From the NCBI GenBank assembly GCA_018268375.1, contig JAFDWS010000002.1, forward strand, positions 682,001-746,000: 64,000 nucleotides of DNA, given 5' to 3'. The notes under the pieces are model-generated. The model ran no database searches. It was not told the DNA's origin and worked only from the letters and a program-made list of their open reading frames with translations. Of the stretch, positions 43,510 through 52,681 are shown piece by piece. Each line of letters opens with the position of its first letter. Position 1 is the first letter of the stretch. The stretch is from Armatimonadota bacterium. Its GTDB lineage: Bacteria > Armatimonadota > Fimbriimonadia > Fimbriimonadales > Fimbriimonadaceae. Both the position numbers and the translations under genes were made by a program.

Positions 43510-44315
43510 TCTTTGCGGCACTGGAAGAGGACGAACGCGAGGAACGTCGCCCGCGAAGCCGCTACGTCTCTTGGAGGGAGTTCCTTATCATCCTGGCGGT
43601 GCTCCTGTTGCTCCTCGTGATGCTGAAACCAACGCTCGACGAGATGGGCAGGAGGGCAGAGGAATCGGCGTGTAAGCGCAAGCTCCACGCAATCGGCATC
43701 GCGATCGGCAGCTACATGATCGACCACGACGACCGGTTGCCCGCTACGTGCTACATGGGCTTTGACGGCGCTCCGTCGCTCGTTGACGGCCTGCCTCAGA
43801 CGTGGGTCACGGACGTCCAGCCGAAGATGAGCGCCCGGGACGATTTTGTCTGCCCCTCCGCCAAGCCCTCGGAGGCAACCCGCCAGATGTCGAAGCTCAC
43901 TGGGATCAAGTCTGCGACGAGCACCTACGGCATGTACTACGGCCTGTCTTCGGTGCCGATCAACCAGGTGCCCAACCCGGGCGAGTCGCTCATGATCGCT
44001 GAGACCGCGAACCTGGGAGCCCTCGGATCGAAGGACCCGGTGCACTTCCCTGGCGATATCTCAGACGGATACTTCATCGGCTGGGACACCGGCAACTTAG
44101 GCTTCGACCGGTCGACCCAATCGGTGACTCGGCTCGCGTTTCGCGACAATCCGGACAAGTCCGTCGGGGGCCGCATCGGACGCCACGGAGATGTGGTGTT
44201 CGGGATCTCGGTCGAGGGCGGGCTCCGGCCGCTCAGCGAGAGCGACGCGAAGGTCATGCACGCGGCGCCCCGGCTGAAGGGAGCCTGGTGGGCTGACCCC
44301 AACCTCTTCCGCTAG
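43506..44315 (+). CDS. Prepilin-related membrane protein without cleavage site
   Basis: This 269-residue protein has an acidic cytoplasmic head (LEEDEREERRPRSR), one transmembrane helix (EFLIILAVLLLLLVMLKP) and a prepilin-type periplasmic body (KRKLHAIGIAIGSYMIDHDD, like DUF1559 proteins). A C-terminal HGDVVFGISVEGG resembles the H-X9-DG motif with Glu for Asp. There is no FTLIE or similar cleavage motif, so it is probably anchored permanently. Its ATG overlaps the LCP stop, so the two are co-translated. The 3' end faces pckA with only four bases between the stop codons. Confidence 0.75.
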   Translation: MIFAALEEDEREERRPRSRYVSWREFLIILAVLLLLLVMLKPTLDEMGRRAEESACKRKLHAIGIAIGSYMIDHDDRLPATCYMGFDGAPSLVDGLPQTWVTDVQPKMSARDDFVCPSAKPSEATRQMSKLTGIKSATSTYGMYYGLSSVPINQVPNPGESLMIAETANLGALGSKDPVHFPGDISDGYFIGWDTGNLGFDRSTQSVTRLAFRDNPDKSVGGRIGRHGDVVFGISVEGGLRPLSESDAKVMHAAPRLKGAWWADPNLFR

Positions 44316-44319
44316 AACC

Positions 44320-45837
44320 TCAGCAGAACTTCTGGTAGTTCGCGTCAAACATCGCCTTGAGCTCGTTCGCCTTGGCGTCGTACGCGTCCTTGTCGGCCCA
44401 GGTGTTGCGCGGCTTGAGCACTTCAGACGGCACATTCGGGCACGACGTCGGCACAGCGACGCCGAAAACGGGATCGTCCTCGAACTCTCTCAGTTCTCCA
44501 GCGAAGGCGGCGTTGATCATGGCCCTCGTGTGCTTCAGCTTCATGCGCTGCCCGATTCCATAAGGGCCGCCAGTCCATCCGGTGTTGATGAGCCAGACGT
44601 TGACCCCGTGCTGCTCCATCTTCTTGCCGAGAAGTTCCGCATAGCGGCTGGGATGCAGGGGAAGGAACGGGGCGCCGAAGCACGTGCTGAACGTCGTCTG
44701 CGGCTCGGTGATCCCGGCCTCGGTGCCGGCAACCTTTGCTGTGTAGCCGTTCAAGAAGTGGTACATCGCCTGCTCCTTCGTCAACTTGCTGATGGGAGGC
44801 AAAACGCCGAAAGCGTCGCAGGTGAGGAAGCAGATGTTCTTCGGATGACCGCCGACACTGGGAATCACGGCACCCTCGATGTAGTCGACAGGATAGGCGC
44901 AGCGGGTGTTCTCGGTGAGCGTCGTATCGTCGTAGTCCGGGTGACGATTGTCGTCCAAGACAACGTTCTCGAGCACGCTCCCGTACTTGATCGCGTTCCA
45001 AATCTCCGGCTCGCCCTCGGCGCTGAGCCGGATGCATTTGGCGTAGCAGCCTCCTTCAACGTTGAAGACGCCCTTGTCGGTCCAGCCGTGCTCGTCGTCC
45101 CCGATGAGGCGGCGGTGCGGGTCAGCCGACAGCGTCGTCTTTCCGGTGCCGCTCAATCCAAAGAACAAGGCAGTGTCACCGGCTTCGCCGATGTTGGCGC
45201 TGCAGTGCATGCTCATGACCCCCTTCAGTGGGAGCAAGAAGTTCATGATCGTGAAGACGCTCTTCTTCATCTCGCCCGCATACTGGGTGCCGAAGATCAA
45301 GACGGTTCTATCAGTAAAGTTCAAGGCTATCACCGCGTCTCGGCCGTCCCGCTCCCAAGTCTCGCGGCAGAGGTCGACGACCGTCCACTCGGGAGTAAAG
45401 GTGGAAAGCTGATCGGCGGTGGGCCGAATCAGCAGGGTGCGGATGAAGAGGGCGTGGTAAGCGTTCTCGACGATGAAGCGGGTCGAAATTTGGTGGTCAG
45501 GGTCTGCCCCACCGAACGTGTCCACGACGTAGAGCCGCTTATTGGGGAACGCGCTCGCGGCTTTGTCCTTGAGGAGCGCGAACGTGCTGGGATCCAATGG
45601 GGTGTTGTTGTCCCACCAGACCTTGTCCTCCGACATCGAATCGCGGACGGTGAACTTGTCCTTGGGGGTGCGCCCTGTATATTTGCCTGTATAGGCGACG
45701 AGGGCGCCATTGTCCGCGAGTTGGCCTTCGCCGTTCTTGATCGCATGTTCGATCAGTTCAGGGACGGTCAGGTTCCAGTAGACCTCTCTCCCTTTTGAGG
45801 GGTCCAAATTTGCTTGGACTACGCTTGCAGTACTCAT
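44320..45837 (-). CDS. pckA: ATP-dependent phosphoenolpyruvate carboxykinase
   Basis: PckA converts oxaloacetate and ATP to phosphoenolpyruvate, the entry to gluconeogenesis. The 505 residues contain all signatures: [20 protein letters not shown], the P-loop [29 protein letters not shown] (metal and substrate residues) and [13 protein letters not shown]. The length is slightly below the common 530. The start has a good AGAGG site nine bases upstream. It converges on the prepilin-related gene with almost no spacer, so no dedicated terminator hairpin is visible between them. Confidence 0.97.
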   Translation of the reverse strand: MSTASVVQANLDPSKGREVYWNLTVPELIEHAIKNGEGQLADNGALVAYTGKYTGRTPKDKFTVRDSMSEDKVWWDNNTPLDPSTFALLKDKAASAFPNKRLYVVDTFGGADPDHQISTRFIVENAYHALFIRTLLIRPTADQLSTFTPEWTVVDLCRETWERDGRDAVIALNFTDRTVLIFGTQYAGEMKKSVFTIMNFLLPLKGVMSMHCSANIGEAGDTALFFGLSGTGKTTLSADPHRRLIGDDEHGWTDKGVFNVEGGCYAKCIRLSAEGEPEIWNAIKYGSVLENVVLDDNRHPDYDDTTLTENTRCAYPVDYIEGAVIPSVGGHPKNICFLTCDAFGVLPPISKLTKEQAMYHFLNGYTAKVAGTEAGITEPQTTFSTCFGAPFLPLHPSRYAELLGKKMEQHGVNVWLINTGWTGGPYGIGQRMKLKHTRAMINAAFAGELREFEDDPVFGVAVPTSCPNVPSEVLKPRNTWADKDAYDAKANELKAMFDANYQKFC

Positions 45838-45962
45838 CGTTGAATCCTCTCGCGCGACGCGGCCATATCATGGCCGGGTGTGGAATAGTAGGAGTCTACT
45901 CAAGAAGATATGGGCCATCGTGGGCCGGGTTCAGGGCAACCTGGCGGAGGGTGGCGCCGGGG

Positions 45963-45968
45963 TAACGT
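45963..45968 (+). promoter_or_regulatory. Leaderless -10 box TAACGT for phhB
   Basis: TAACGT is six bases before the ATG at 45975. No ribosome binding site is visible. Confidence 0.5.
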
Positions 45969-45974
45969 GCCGGC

Positions 45975-46268
45975 ATGAGCGGACTGGAGTACAGGCAAAT
46001 CACCGACGCAGAGTTGGCGAGCGCTCTCGCCGGCCTTCCGGGATGGGTCGTCTCGGACGGAGCCCTGACCAAGCTCTTCGAGTTCAGCAGCTACAAAGAC
46101 GGGATCGTTTTCGGGGCTGCGGTCGGTTGGGAAGCTGACAAGCTGAACCACCACCCCGACATCCACGTCGGATATGGCAAGGTCAGGGTCTCAACGTCCA
46201 CTCACGACACGGGCGGCCTGACTCCCTACGACCTTGAACTCGCCAGAAGGGTCGAGAAACTCGCCTGA
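45975..46268 (+). CDS. phhB: Pterin-4a-carbinolamine dehydratase
   Basis: This 97-residue protein has the full PhhB/DCoH signature: LNHHPDIHVGYGKVRVSTS followed by THDTGGLTPYDLELA, including the HH and the catalytic Asp/His pair. The enzyme recycles tetrahydropterin after aromatic amino acid hydroxylation; with no hydroxylase here, its partner is unknown. aroC follows after 19 bases but has its own TANNNT box. The phhB ATG is six bases from TAACGT, so the gene looks leaderless. Confidence 0.93.
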   Translation: MSGLEYRQITDAELASALAGLPGWVVSDGALTKLFEFSSYKDGIVFGAAVGWEADKLNHHPDIHVGYGKVRVSTSTHDTGGLTPYDLELARRVEKLA

Positions 46269-46275
46269 ACCGGCA

Positions 46276-46281
46276 TAATCT
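46276..46281 (+). promoter_or_regulatory. Leaderless -10 box TAATCT for aroC
   Basis: TAATCT (within CATAATCT) is six bases before the aroC ATG at 46288 and only seven bases after the phhB stop. Confidence 0.45.
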
Positions 46282-46287
46282 GGTCGC

Positions 46288-47373
46288 ATGGGAAGCTCGT
46301 TCGGGACTCTTTTTCGGGTCACCACCTTCGGTGAGAGCCATGGCCCCGCCGTGGGCTGCGTGGTGGACGGCTGCCCTTCAATGCTCCCCTTGACTAAAAC
46401 CGACATTCAGGCCGAGCTCGATCGTCGGAAACCGGGCCAATCCAAGATCGTCACTCAGCGGCGCGAGGAGGACGACGTAGAGATCCTCAGCGGCGTGCTC
46501 GACGACGTGACTCTTGGGACACCAATCGCACTTCTCGTCCGCAACTCCGACGCCCGATCGCGGGATTACGATGAGATGCGCGAAAAGTTTAGGCCTAGTC
46601 ACGCAGATTATACATATCAAGAGAAATTCGGCATTCGAGCGTGGCAAGGCGGAGGCAGAGCTTCAGCCCGGGAGACCGTTGGGCGTGTCGCCGCGGGCGC
46701 TATCGCGAAGAAACTCTTGATGGCGCGTTGGGGGGTCGAAGTCCTGGCCTGGGTCGAACGAGTCAAAGACATCTCAGGAGAGGTGGACGTCGACTCGGTG
46801 ACTCTAGCCCAAGTCGAGTCGAACATGGTCCGGTGCCCGGATCAAGAGGCAGCAACACGGATGGTCGAACTCATCGAGCAAGTGCGCAAGGACGGAGACT
46901 CGGTCGGCGGAGTCGTCAGTTGCGTCGCGCGCAACGTGCCGGCTGGCTTAGGAGAGCCTGTTTTCGACAAGCTCGAGGCTGATCTCGCCAAAGCCCTCTT
47001 GTCGCTCCCTGCCTGCAGAGGATTCGAGATCGGCTCCGGCTTCACGGGAACGATGATGACGGGCAGGACGCACAACGACGCATTCCGCGCGGACCACGGC
47101 GGGCACGTGACCACGCCGACGAATTGGTCAGGCGGGGTGCAGGGCGGAATTTCCAATGGGATGCCGATCATGATGCGGGCCGCGTTCAAGCCGACGGCGA
47201 CGATCCTGCACGAGCAGGATACTGTGACCGTCGAGCATGAGAACACGACAATCAAAGGTCGCGGGCGCCACGATCCATGCGTGCTGCCGAGGGCCGTCCC
47301 CATCGTCGAAGCGATGGTGGCCCTGGTGCTGGCCGACCACGCGATGATGCATTCGGCGAGGGCCAAGCAATAG
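46288..47373 (+). CDS. aroC: Chorismate synthase
   Basis: AroC is the last shikimate-pathway enzyme, converting EPSP to chorismate with reduced FMN. The 361 residues hold the three classic signatures: [16 protein letters not shown] near the start, [20 protein letters not shown] in the middle and the C-terminal [17 protein letters not shown]. The length is normal. No other aro gene is adjacent. It overlaps nothing and is followed by pstB after 25 bases. Confidence 0.97.
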   Translation: MGSSFGTLFRVTTFGESHGPAVGCVVDGCPSMLPLTKTDIQAELDRRKPGQSKIVTQRREEDDVEILSGVLDDVTLGTPIALLVRNSDARSRDYDEMREKFRPSHADYTYQEKFGIRAWQGGGRASARETVGRVAAGAIAKKLLMARWGVEVLAWVERVKDISGEVDVDSVTLAQVESNMVRCPDQEAATRMVELIEQVRKDGDSVGGVVSCVARNVPAGLGEPVFDKLEADLAKALLSLPACRGFEIGSGFTGTMMTGRTHNDAFRADHGGHVTTPTNWSGGVQGGISNGMPIMMRAAFKPTATILHEQDTVTVEHENTTIKGRGRHDPCVLPRAVPIVEAMVALVLADHAMMHSARAKQ

Positions 47374-47398
47374 GAGTTTCATCGTTTCATAACAGTCG

Positions 47399-48214
47399 AT
47401 GTCAGATAGAATCGGGTTCGTGGCGATCGCCGAACCACCTATGACGGTCAGCGAAGAAGTAAAGGGCGAGATTCGGACGAAGGGCGTCGACTTCTTTTAC
47501 GGCTCATTTCAAGCCCTCAAAGGGATCACCATGGCGATCCAGCCGCAGATGGTCACGGCCCTGATCGGGCCAAGCGGTTGCGGAAAATCAACCTTCCTGC
47601 GTTGCCTCAACCGGATGAACGACCTCATCGAAGGAACCCGGCTCGAAGGTGAAATCACCATCGACGGCCAGGACATTTATGCCGAGGAGGTCGACCCCGT
47701 CGAACTGCGCAAGGTCGTCGGGATGGTCTTTCAAAAGCCGAACCCTTTTCCGATGTCGATCTACGACAACGTTGCCTACGGGCCAAAGATCCATGGCACT
47801 CGGCGGCGATCGGCCCTCGACCATGTCGTGGAGGATTGCCTCAGGCGCGCCTACCTTTGGGACGAGGTGAAGGACAAGCTCCACAAGAGCGCGGGCAGCC
47901 TTTCAGGAGGACAGCAACAGCGGTTGTGCATCGCCAGGTCGATCGCCGTCAATCCAGAGATCATTCTCATGGACGAGCCTTGCTCTGCCCTTGACCCCAT
48001 CGCGACACAAAAGATCGAACAACTGATGTTCGAGCTCAAGTCGGAGTACACGATTGTGATCGTCACGCACAACATGCAACAGGCCCAGCGTGCGAGCGAC
48101 CGGACCGCGTTCTTCAAGGAAGGCTGCCTCATCGAATACGCGGACACCGCCAACCTCTTCCTGAACCCTCAGATGAAGGAGACCGAGGACTACATCTCTG
48201 GCAAGTTCGGGTAG
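47399..48214 (+). CDS. pstB: Phosphate ABC transporter ATP-binding protein
   Basis: PstB powers the high-affinity phosphate importer. The 271 residues contain Walker [10 protein letters not shown], the PstB-specific [20 protein letters not shown], the signature [14 protein letters not shown], Walker [16 protein letters not shown] and the switch THNMQQA. The C-terminal GKFG is typical of PstB. No pstS, pstC, pstA or phoU lies nearby, so the subunits are encoded elsewhere. An in-frame ATG 14 codons downstream is an alternative start. CATAAC lies five bases before the chosen ATG. Confidence 0.95.
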   Translation: MSDRIGFVAIAEPPMTVSEEVKGEIRTKGVDFFYGSFQALKGITMAIQPQMVTALIGPSGCGKSTFLRCLNRMNDLIEGTRLEGEITIDGQDIYAEEVDPVELRKVVGMVFQKPNPFPMSIYDNVAYGPKIHGTRRRSALDHVVEDCLRRAYLWDEVKDKLHKSAGSLSGGQQQRLCIARSIAVNPEIILMDEPCSALDPIATQKIEQLMFELKSEYTIVIVTHNMQQAQRASDRTAFFKEGCLIEYADTANLFLNPQMKETEDYISGKFG

Positions 48215-48322
48215 CCCGGTATTTGTACTAGAAATCAATAGTTATCCCGCATTTCTTCCCAGGTTCGCGGAGTTGTGCCCTTCGAAGGGGGCATTCGGAA
48301 GGCGTTTTGACGTACCATAGCG

Positions 48323-48328
48323 TCTAAT
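48323..48328 (+). promoter_or_regulatory. Leaderless -10 box TCTAAT
   Basis: TCTAAT (five of six matches to TATAAT) lies six bases before the ATG at 48335, with no ribosome binding site. Confidence 0.4.
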
Positions 48329-48334
48329 CCAGAC

Positions 48335-49951
48335 ATGGCGGGGCATCGCTCTGAAGCAGAAACTGGCCGTCGGCTCCGGTCAGCAGCGCATGAGATGGGC
48401 CTGACTTTGCGGGATCTCGGCGACAAGATGGGGGTCAGTCGCCCTACGATCTACGCTTATGCGTCCGGCGCCCTCAAGATGTCCGAGGAGCGGCTCCATC
48501 AGGCCGCACAGATCCTCGGCAAGCCCGTCGGCTATTTTGATCCCAAGAACATCGAGGGCCCGGAGGGTTGGGTCTCGCCTCTCCACTCGTTGCGGCTCAT
48601 CGAAGCCATGATGTCCCCGGCGAGTCCTTCAAAGGCCTCGGACGCCGCGCGCGAGGCTCTTGAGTCTCTTCGTCCCAATGAGCCACCCGCCGTGAGGGCC
48701 GAACTGCTACGGCGCTCAGGCAACGCCCTGACGATGGCCGGCGACTATGTTTCAGCGATCGGGCAATTAGAGATCGCGATCCAGATTTTCCAGTCCGAAA
48801 GGGACTTTGAGAAAGTGGGCCAGTGCGCCCAAACCCTTGGATTCTGCTACACGAACCTGGGCCAGATCGAATTGGCGAGAAAGGCGTTTGCCCAAGCCAA
48901 GACGCACCTGGGGCCGGCCAGCCAATGGAAGGCCGATGTCGCTCTCGCGGCGCTCGCGGAGCGCATCGGTGATTTCGACGAGGCTGAGCGCCTCCTCAGT
49001 GCTCTGCTTGACGACGCTGGATTGCCGGACAGTGCCGTGGCCTATATCCGGGCCAATTTCGCCAGCATCGTCTGCGCACGTGGCCGTTGGCGATCCGGGT
49101 TCGCCCAAACCGAGACTGCACTGACAGCGGCTTACACGGCGGGGCTGACCGATCAAGTTGCCGAACTCCTGATCCAGGGTGCTTTTGCCCTGACGCATCT
49201 CGGGCGGCTTGAAGAAGCCACCTTGATGGTGACGCGCGCTCGAGACGTGACCTTTACGCTTCAGGACAAGGCGCGTTCGACCCTGGCCGACGTCGCGGCG
49301 GCCACTGTCCTTGCCGGATTTGGCCAAGAGGGCCCAGCCCGAGAACTGTTGGTCGACGCGCATGCCCGGGCCACGAAGAACCAGTACAGGAGGAGCGAAT
49401 CCGCAGCCCTTTTGTTGCAGGCCGAGCTGGCTCTGAAGCGCGGAGAAGTGGACTCTGCATACGAATGGGCACTCCAGGCCACGAGCCACGCCGAGGCGAA
49501 CAACTACGTCGTAGCGGCTTCGCTTGGACGGTGTCTCCAAGTACAGGCCCTCGCGAGCTTGGGCCGGCTCGAACTTGCGGCCGATGAACTCGCGACGGTG
49601 TCCAAGAAGGTCGCCGAGTTGGGCGAAGGCAGGCCGGCGGTGCTTTGCGAGGAAGCGCGGGGTGACCTTGCTGCCCAGAACATGGAGCTCGATCAAGCGG
49701 CTGAGACGTTCTGCGCAGCTATGGAGATGGCGGAAGACGCTGGTCTCAGGCTGGACTTTGAAAGGTTGGCGCGCAAGATGAGCGCGTTGACGACAAACGA
49801 TTTGGAGAGCACAACACGACCAACCCATGAAACCCTTGCGGACAAGTGGGCGTCAAACTTTGCGGCTGGTTCACAGGCTTGGACAAACCTCCTGTTGGGT
49901 GAGTCGCTTCTCATTGATCCTAATAGCACTCTTTCGAGGAGAAATCATTGA
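48335..49951 (+). CDS. XRE-type HTH protein with C-terminal TPR array
   Basis: This 538-residue protein has an N-terminal XRE helix-turn-helix (about residues 9-63, LTLRDLGDKMGVSRPTIYAY) and then at least eight TPR-type repeats up to about residue 490 (for example QLEIAIQIFQSERDFEKVGQ and LGFCYTNLGQIELARKAFAQ). This layout resembles regulators that sense a peptide or protein through the TPR array. It has no membrane segment. The next gene, a lipoprotein, starts inside its stop codon (TTGA), so the two are co-translated. The ligand and target promoters are unknown. Confidence 0.85.
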   Translation: MAGHRSEAETGRRLRSAAHEMGLTLRDLGDKMGVSRPTIYAYASGALKMSEERLHQAAQILGKPVGYFDPKNIEGPEGWVSPLHSLRLIEAMMSPASPSKASDAAREALESLRPNEPPAVRAELLRRSGNALTMAGDYVSAIGQLEIAIQIFQSERDFEKVGQCAQTLGFCYTNLGQIELARKAFAQAKTHLGPASQWKADVALAALAERIGDFDEAERLLSALLDDAGLPDSAVAYIRANFASIVCARGRWRSGFAQTETALTAAYTAGLTDQVAELLIQGAFALTHLGRLEEATLMVTRARDVTFTLQDKARSTLADVAAATVLAGFGQEGPARELLVDAHARATKNQYRRSESAALLLQAELALKRGEVDSAYEWALQATSHAEANNYVVAASLGRCLQVQALASLGRLELAADELATVSKKVAELGEGRPAVLCEEARGDLAAQNMELDQAAETFCAAMEMAEDAGLRLDFERLARKMSALTTNDLESTTRPTHETLADKWASNFAAGSQAWTNLLLGESLLIDPNSTLSRRNH

Positions 49952-50559
49952 AAACAATCATAAGTAAGATCTGTTGTCTTGCTTTCGCGGCGGGGTTCTT
50001 CGCCGTGGGATGCGGAGGCAGCACAGCCGGCGGGGACGAGTTCAATCCCCTCGGCGAAGGCAACATTCCAATCGGTTACGTGCCGATCAAGGACTTCACG
50101 GAATGCTTCTTCCTATTGGAAACCAGTGACGGCCAGAAGTCCGAGGGCAGCACCAAGGGTCACACCGTGTACGCCAAGCCGTTGCCATACGGCCAGACAA
50201 AGCTCACGCTTATTCCGATGTTGCGTAGTTTCGCTCCAGTGACGGTGACTTTTGAAGCTGGCAGGGAGCAGCGCTACCAAGCCAACATCCGGCCCAACGA
50301 AATGCTCACGACGCTTGTTGTGAAAGACATTGAGTCGGACATCCACGACGGTCAAGTCCTCAAGATCGGCCAGACGTATCCTATCAACGTGCACGTCTAC
50401 GGCTCTGGCGCGCCGAACATCGCGCCGAGCATCGTCCTCTCCCAAGGCTTTGGTCGATTGACGGCCGACGACGAGGTCGTGCCGACCAAACCAGGCAAGG
50501 GACAAATCATTCTTAAGGTCATGGATTTCGTGAAGATCATCGAGATCCGCGTCGAATAG
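49948..50559 (+). CDS. Predicted lipoprotein
   Basis: This 203-residue protein has a short hydrophobic N-terminus and a lipobox (FAVGCGG, lipidated Cys at about residue 22). The mature domain is beta-rich (GYVPIKDFTECFFLLET, YGQTKLTLIPMLRSFAPVTV) and shows no enzyme motif. It starts at TTG, overlapping the HTH-TPR stop, with AGGAGA upstream. Coupling to a cytoplasmic regulator suggests an envelope sensor or effector pair (inference). A strong terminator follows. Confidence 0.75.
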   Translation: MKTIISKICCLAFAAGFFAVGCGGSTAGGDEFNPLGEGNIPIGYVPIKDFTECFFLLETSDGQKSEGSTKGHTVYAKPLPYGQTKLTLIPMLRSFAPVTVTFEAGREQRYQANIRPNEMLTTLVVKDIESDIHDGQVLKIGQTYPINVHVYGSGAPNIAPSIVLSQGFGRLTADDEVVPTKPGKGQIILKVMDFVKIIEIRVE

Positions 50560-50580
50560 ACGCCGAGACCTCCAGTCGCA

Positions 50581-50615
50581 AGAGAGCCCCCCGGCAAATT
50601 GCCGGGGGGCTCTCT
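50581..50615. terminator. Strong hairpin between convergent genes
   Basis: A 15-base-pair stem, AGAGAGCCCCCCGGC (50581-50595) with GCCGGGGGGCTCTCT (50601-50615), encloses an AAATT loop and lies between the lipoprotein gene and the opposing BNR protein gene. It is likely bidirectional. Confidence 0.85.
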
Positions 50616-50631
50616 CATTTGTCGTCGCTGT

Positions 50632-52491
50632 TCAGGGAGTCACGGTCCAGACGGTCTGGTTGACCGATGCCGTCCACGGGCCGAAGGTCGGGCCGGTGAC
50701 CTTGTAGCTCAGCTTGACCTTCATCGTACCGTCGGCCTGGTTGACAAACCGACTTCGATCACCTGACGTGTTGACCACGACGGTTTGATCGGACAGAGTC
50801 GACGGCCGCGTGTCGAGCGTCTCGTAAGCGTTGGTCTGGTAATTGAAGAGACCGACTTGCTGCTGAATCGTCTGCGAGCTGGCCTTGCTGACGATCTTGA
50901 ACGACATGTCGCTTGGCACCAAGAAAGGCGATGTAGCGGTCAGCGACATCTGCAATGGTGCCTCGTTCGGACCGAACGTGATACCGGGCTTCCCGACGAC
51001 ATAGTTGGCGTCGGCTGTGAACAGGTCGCTCAGCTGGCCGCTGACGAGTGAGCCCCTCTCAAAGGTGAGCGAGTTCGGCAACACGGTCTGAGGGGTCACA
51101 GCGACCCTGACAAAGTAGATGTCTTGCTCACCATTGAAGGTGGCCGGGTATGTAATGTTGACGCCGTTGTTGTCCGAGGACATGGCCATGTAGTCCCCGA
51201 TCTTCTGTTGCTGAGGCCAGCCGATCGTGGAGTTGAAGGCGTTGGAAACGCGGATCGACGGCGCAAAAGAAGCACCACCGTCAAGGGAGTAGCTATAGAA
51301 CAGTTGAGAAGTGGCCGAGGACGGGTCGTTCCGGGTGTCGAACCAACAGGCGTCCACTCGACCGTTCGGTGCCACGGACAGGGTGCCGAACCAGTGGTAA
51401 CGGCCCTGGTTGACGGGATCGTCGTTCACTCGAACCACGGGGCCCCAAGTCGCGCCACCGTCAGTACTGCGCCGCAGCCTCACTTCGCAAGGGTTGCTTC
51501 CGTTCACGCCGACGGAGGCGAGAATATAGATGTTGCCACGGTATTGGCTCGTGCCACGGTCGGCCGCGATCCAGGCTTGGCCCGCCAGCCCGTCCGGGTT
51601 CACGATGGTTCCGTAGATCAGGTCTCCACCCATGTCCACAAACACGCTGAGGTCGAAGCTCGGCGTCTGCCCCCCGTTCTTGGCGTTGAGCGATCGGACG
51701 AACCTGAGCGAAGGCTGGCCACCGTCCGTTCCAACAAGGTAAAGCTCGCCGTTCGGGCCGACGTCGAGCGTGCCCCAGACCGGCTGGTTGGGGATGTTGA
51801 TGGGACTCATCCAGGTCGAGCCGCCGTTGGTGCTGCGGCTGAACTGACGGCCGTTGTAGTTGTTCCCTGCCGTGCTCCAGAGCTGGTACACGAATCCGGA
51901 ACCGCTGCTGTTCGTCGAATCGACCGTGATCCAGTTCTTGTCACCGCCCGTCGCCGGCCCCAATTTGGTCCACGTTTGGCCCTGGTTCTGGGAGCGGAAC
52001 TCGTCGGTGAAGAAGGTCTGCTGCAAGCTGTTGTATTGGAAAATTCCTGCCGAATCGGAAGCCAGCACAGGGTCGCTGCGGAAGATGTTGTTCTCGATCA
52101 GGCCCGGGAAGGTCCAGTGCAGTCCGCCGTCGGTCGTGAAACCGTAACCGCCTTGGCGGAAATTGGAACTGACGCTGTTGAACTGTCGCCATCCAACGGC
52201 AATCCGGTTCGGGTTCGTCGGATCCACGACCATGGAGGGCTCATTGGCGGCATCGCCAACGATGTTAAGACCCTGTGCGTTGACATTGACTTGTACGGAG
52301 GTAAAGCCGTCGCAAATCGAGTACATGCGTGGCGAATAGACGGGAACCATAGGGGGCGCTGGCGGCATGTCGTACCGTTCCATCGCCTCCTCGTCCTGCC
52401 CTTTGCCATGCTTTTCTTGGGCAACGAGAACCATCGGCAGTGCCAAAAGGCAGGCGACCGCCAACGACGTTGAGAGCGTGCTGATTTTCAT
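50632..52491 (-). CDS. Secreted BNR/sialidase-type propeller with shared C-terminal module
   Basis: This 619-residue protein has a signal peptide (to about residue 24), then a beta-propeller with several Asp-box (BNR) motifs: TTDGGLHW, STNGGSTW, STDGGATW and SLDGGASF. Sialidase catalytic residues are not identifiable, so it is likely a binding propeller. The last 150 residues form the module shared with the proteins at 1010, 52682 and 56365: FERGSLVSGQLSDLFTADAN and later GDRSRFVNQADG with YKVTGP. A GAGGAAG site precedes the ATG by about 11 bases. Confidence 0.8.
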   Translation of the reverse strand: MKISTLSTSLAVACLLALPMVLVAQEKHGKGQDEEAMERYDMPPAPPMVPVYSPRMYSICDGFTSVQVNVNAQGLNIVGDAANEPSMVVDPTNPNRIAVGWRQFNSVSSNFRQGGYGFTTDGGLHWTFPGLIENNIFRSDPVLASDSAGIFQYNSLQQTFFTDEFRSQNQGQTWTKLGPATGGDKNWITVDSTNSSGSGFVYQLWSTAGNNYNGRQFSRSTNGGSTWMSPINIPNQPVWGTLDVGPNGELYLVGTDGGQPSLRFVRSLNAKNGGQTPSFDLSVFVDMGGDLIYGTIVNPDGLAGQAWIAADRGTSQYRGNIYILASVGVNGSNPCEVRLRRSTDGGATWGPVVRVNDDPVNQGRYHWFGTLSVAPNGRVDACWFDTRNDPSSATSQLFYSYSLDGGASFAPSIRVSNAFNSTIGWPQQQKIGDYMAMSSDNNGVNITYPATFNGEQDIYFVRVAVTPQTVLPNSLTFERGSLVSGQLSDLFTADANYVVGKPGITFGPNEAPLQMSLTATSPFLVPSDMSFKIVSKASSQTIQQQVGLFNYQTNAYETLDTRPSTLSDQTVVVNTSGDRSRFVNQADGTMKVKLSYKVTGPTFGPWTASVNQTVWTVTP

Positions 52492-52620
52492 GCTGGATGC
52501 TTCCTCGAGGAAAAAGAGATCAAGGCACCAGCCCCTATTCTACGGCCCTATCGCACCTCCCACCTCGTCGCGGAGGCTGATTTGAAGATTCTTTGGTGTA
52601 ACCCGGAAAAAGAGCGGGGA

Positions 52621-52651
52621 AATAAAGGGGCCCCGGAAAATCCGGGGCCCC
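52621..52651 (-). terminator. Rho-independent terminator
   Basis: On the minus strand, GGGGCCCCGGA pairs with TCCGGGGCCCC (52651-52627), followed by TTTATTT. It ends the 52682-54238 gene. Confidence 0.85.
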
Positions 52652-52681
52652 CACAGGAACCGACTGAACCGGTATCCCTGG

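Noticed and set aside
44530..45798. Plus-strand open frame of 422 codons opposite pckA
   Set aside because: It is a shadow of the conserved pckA coding sequence.
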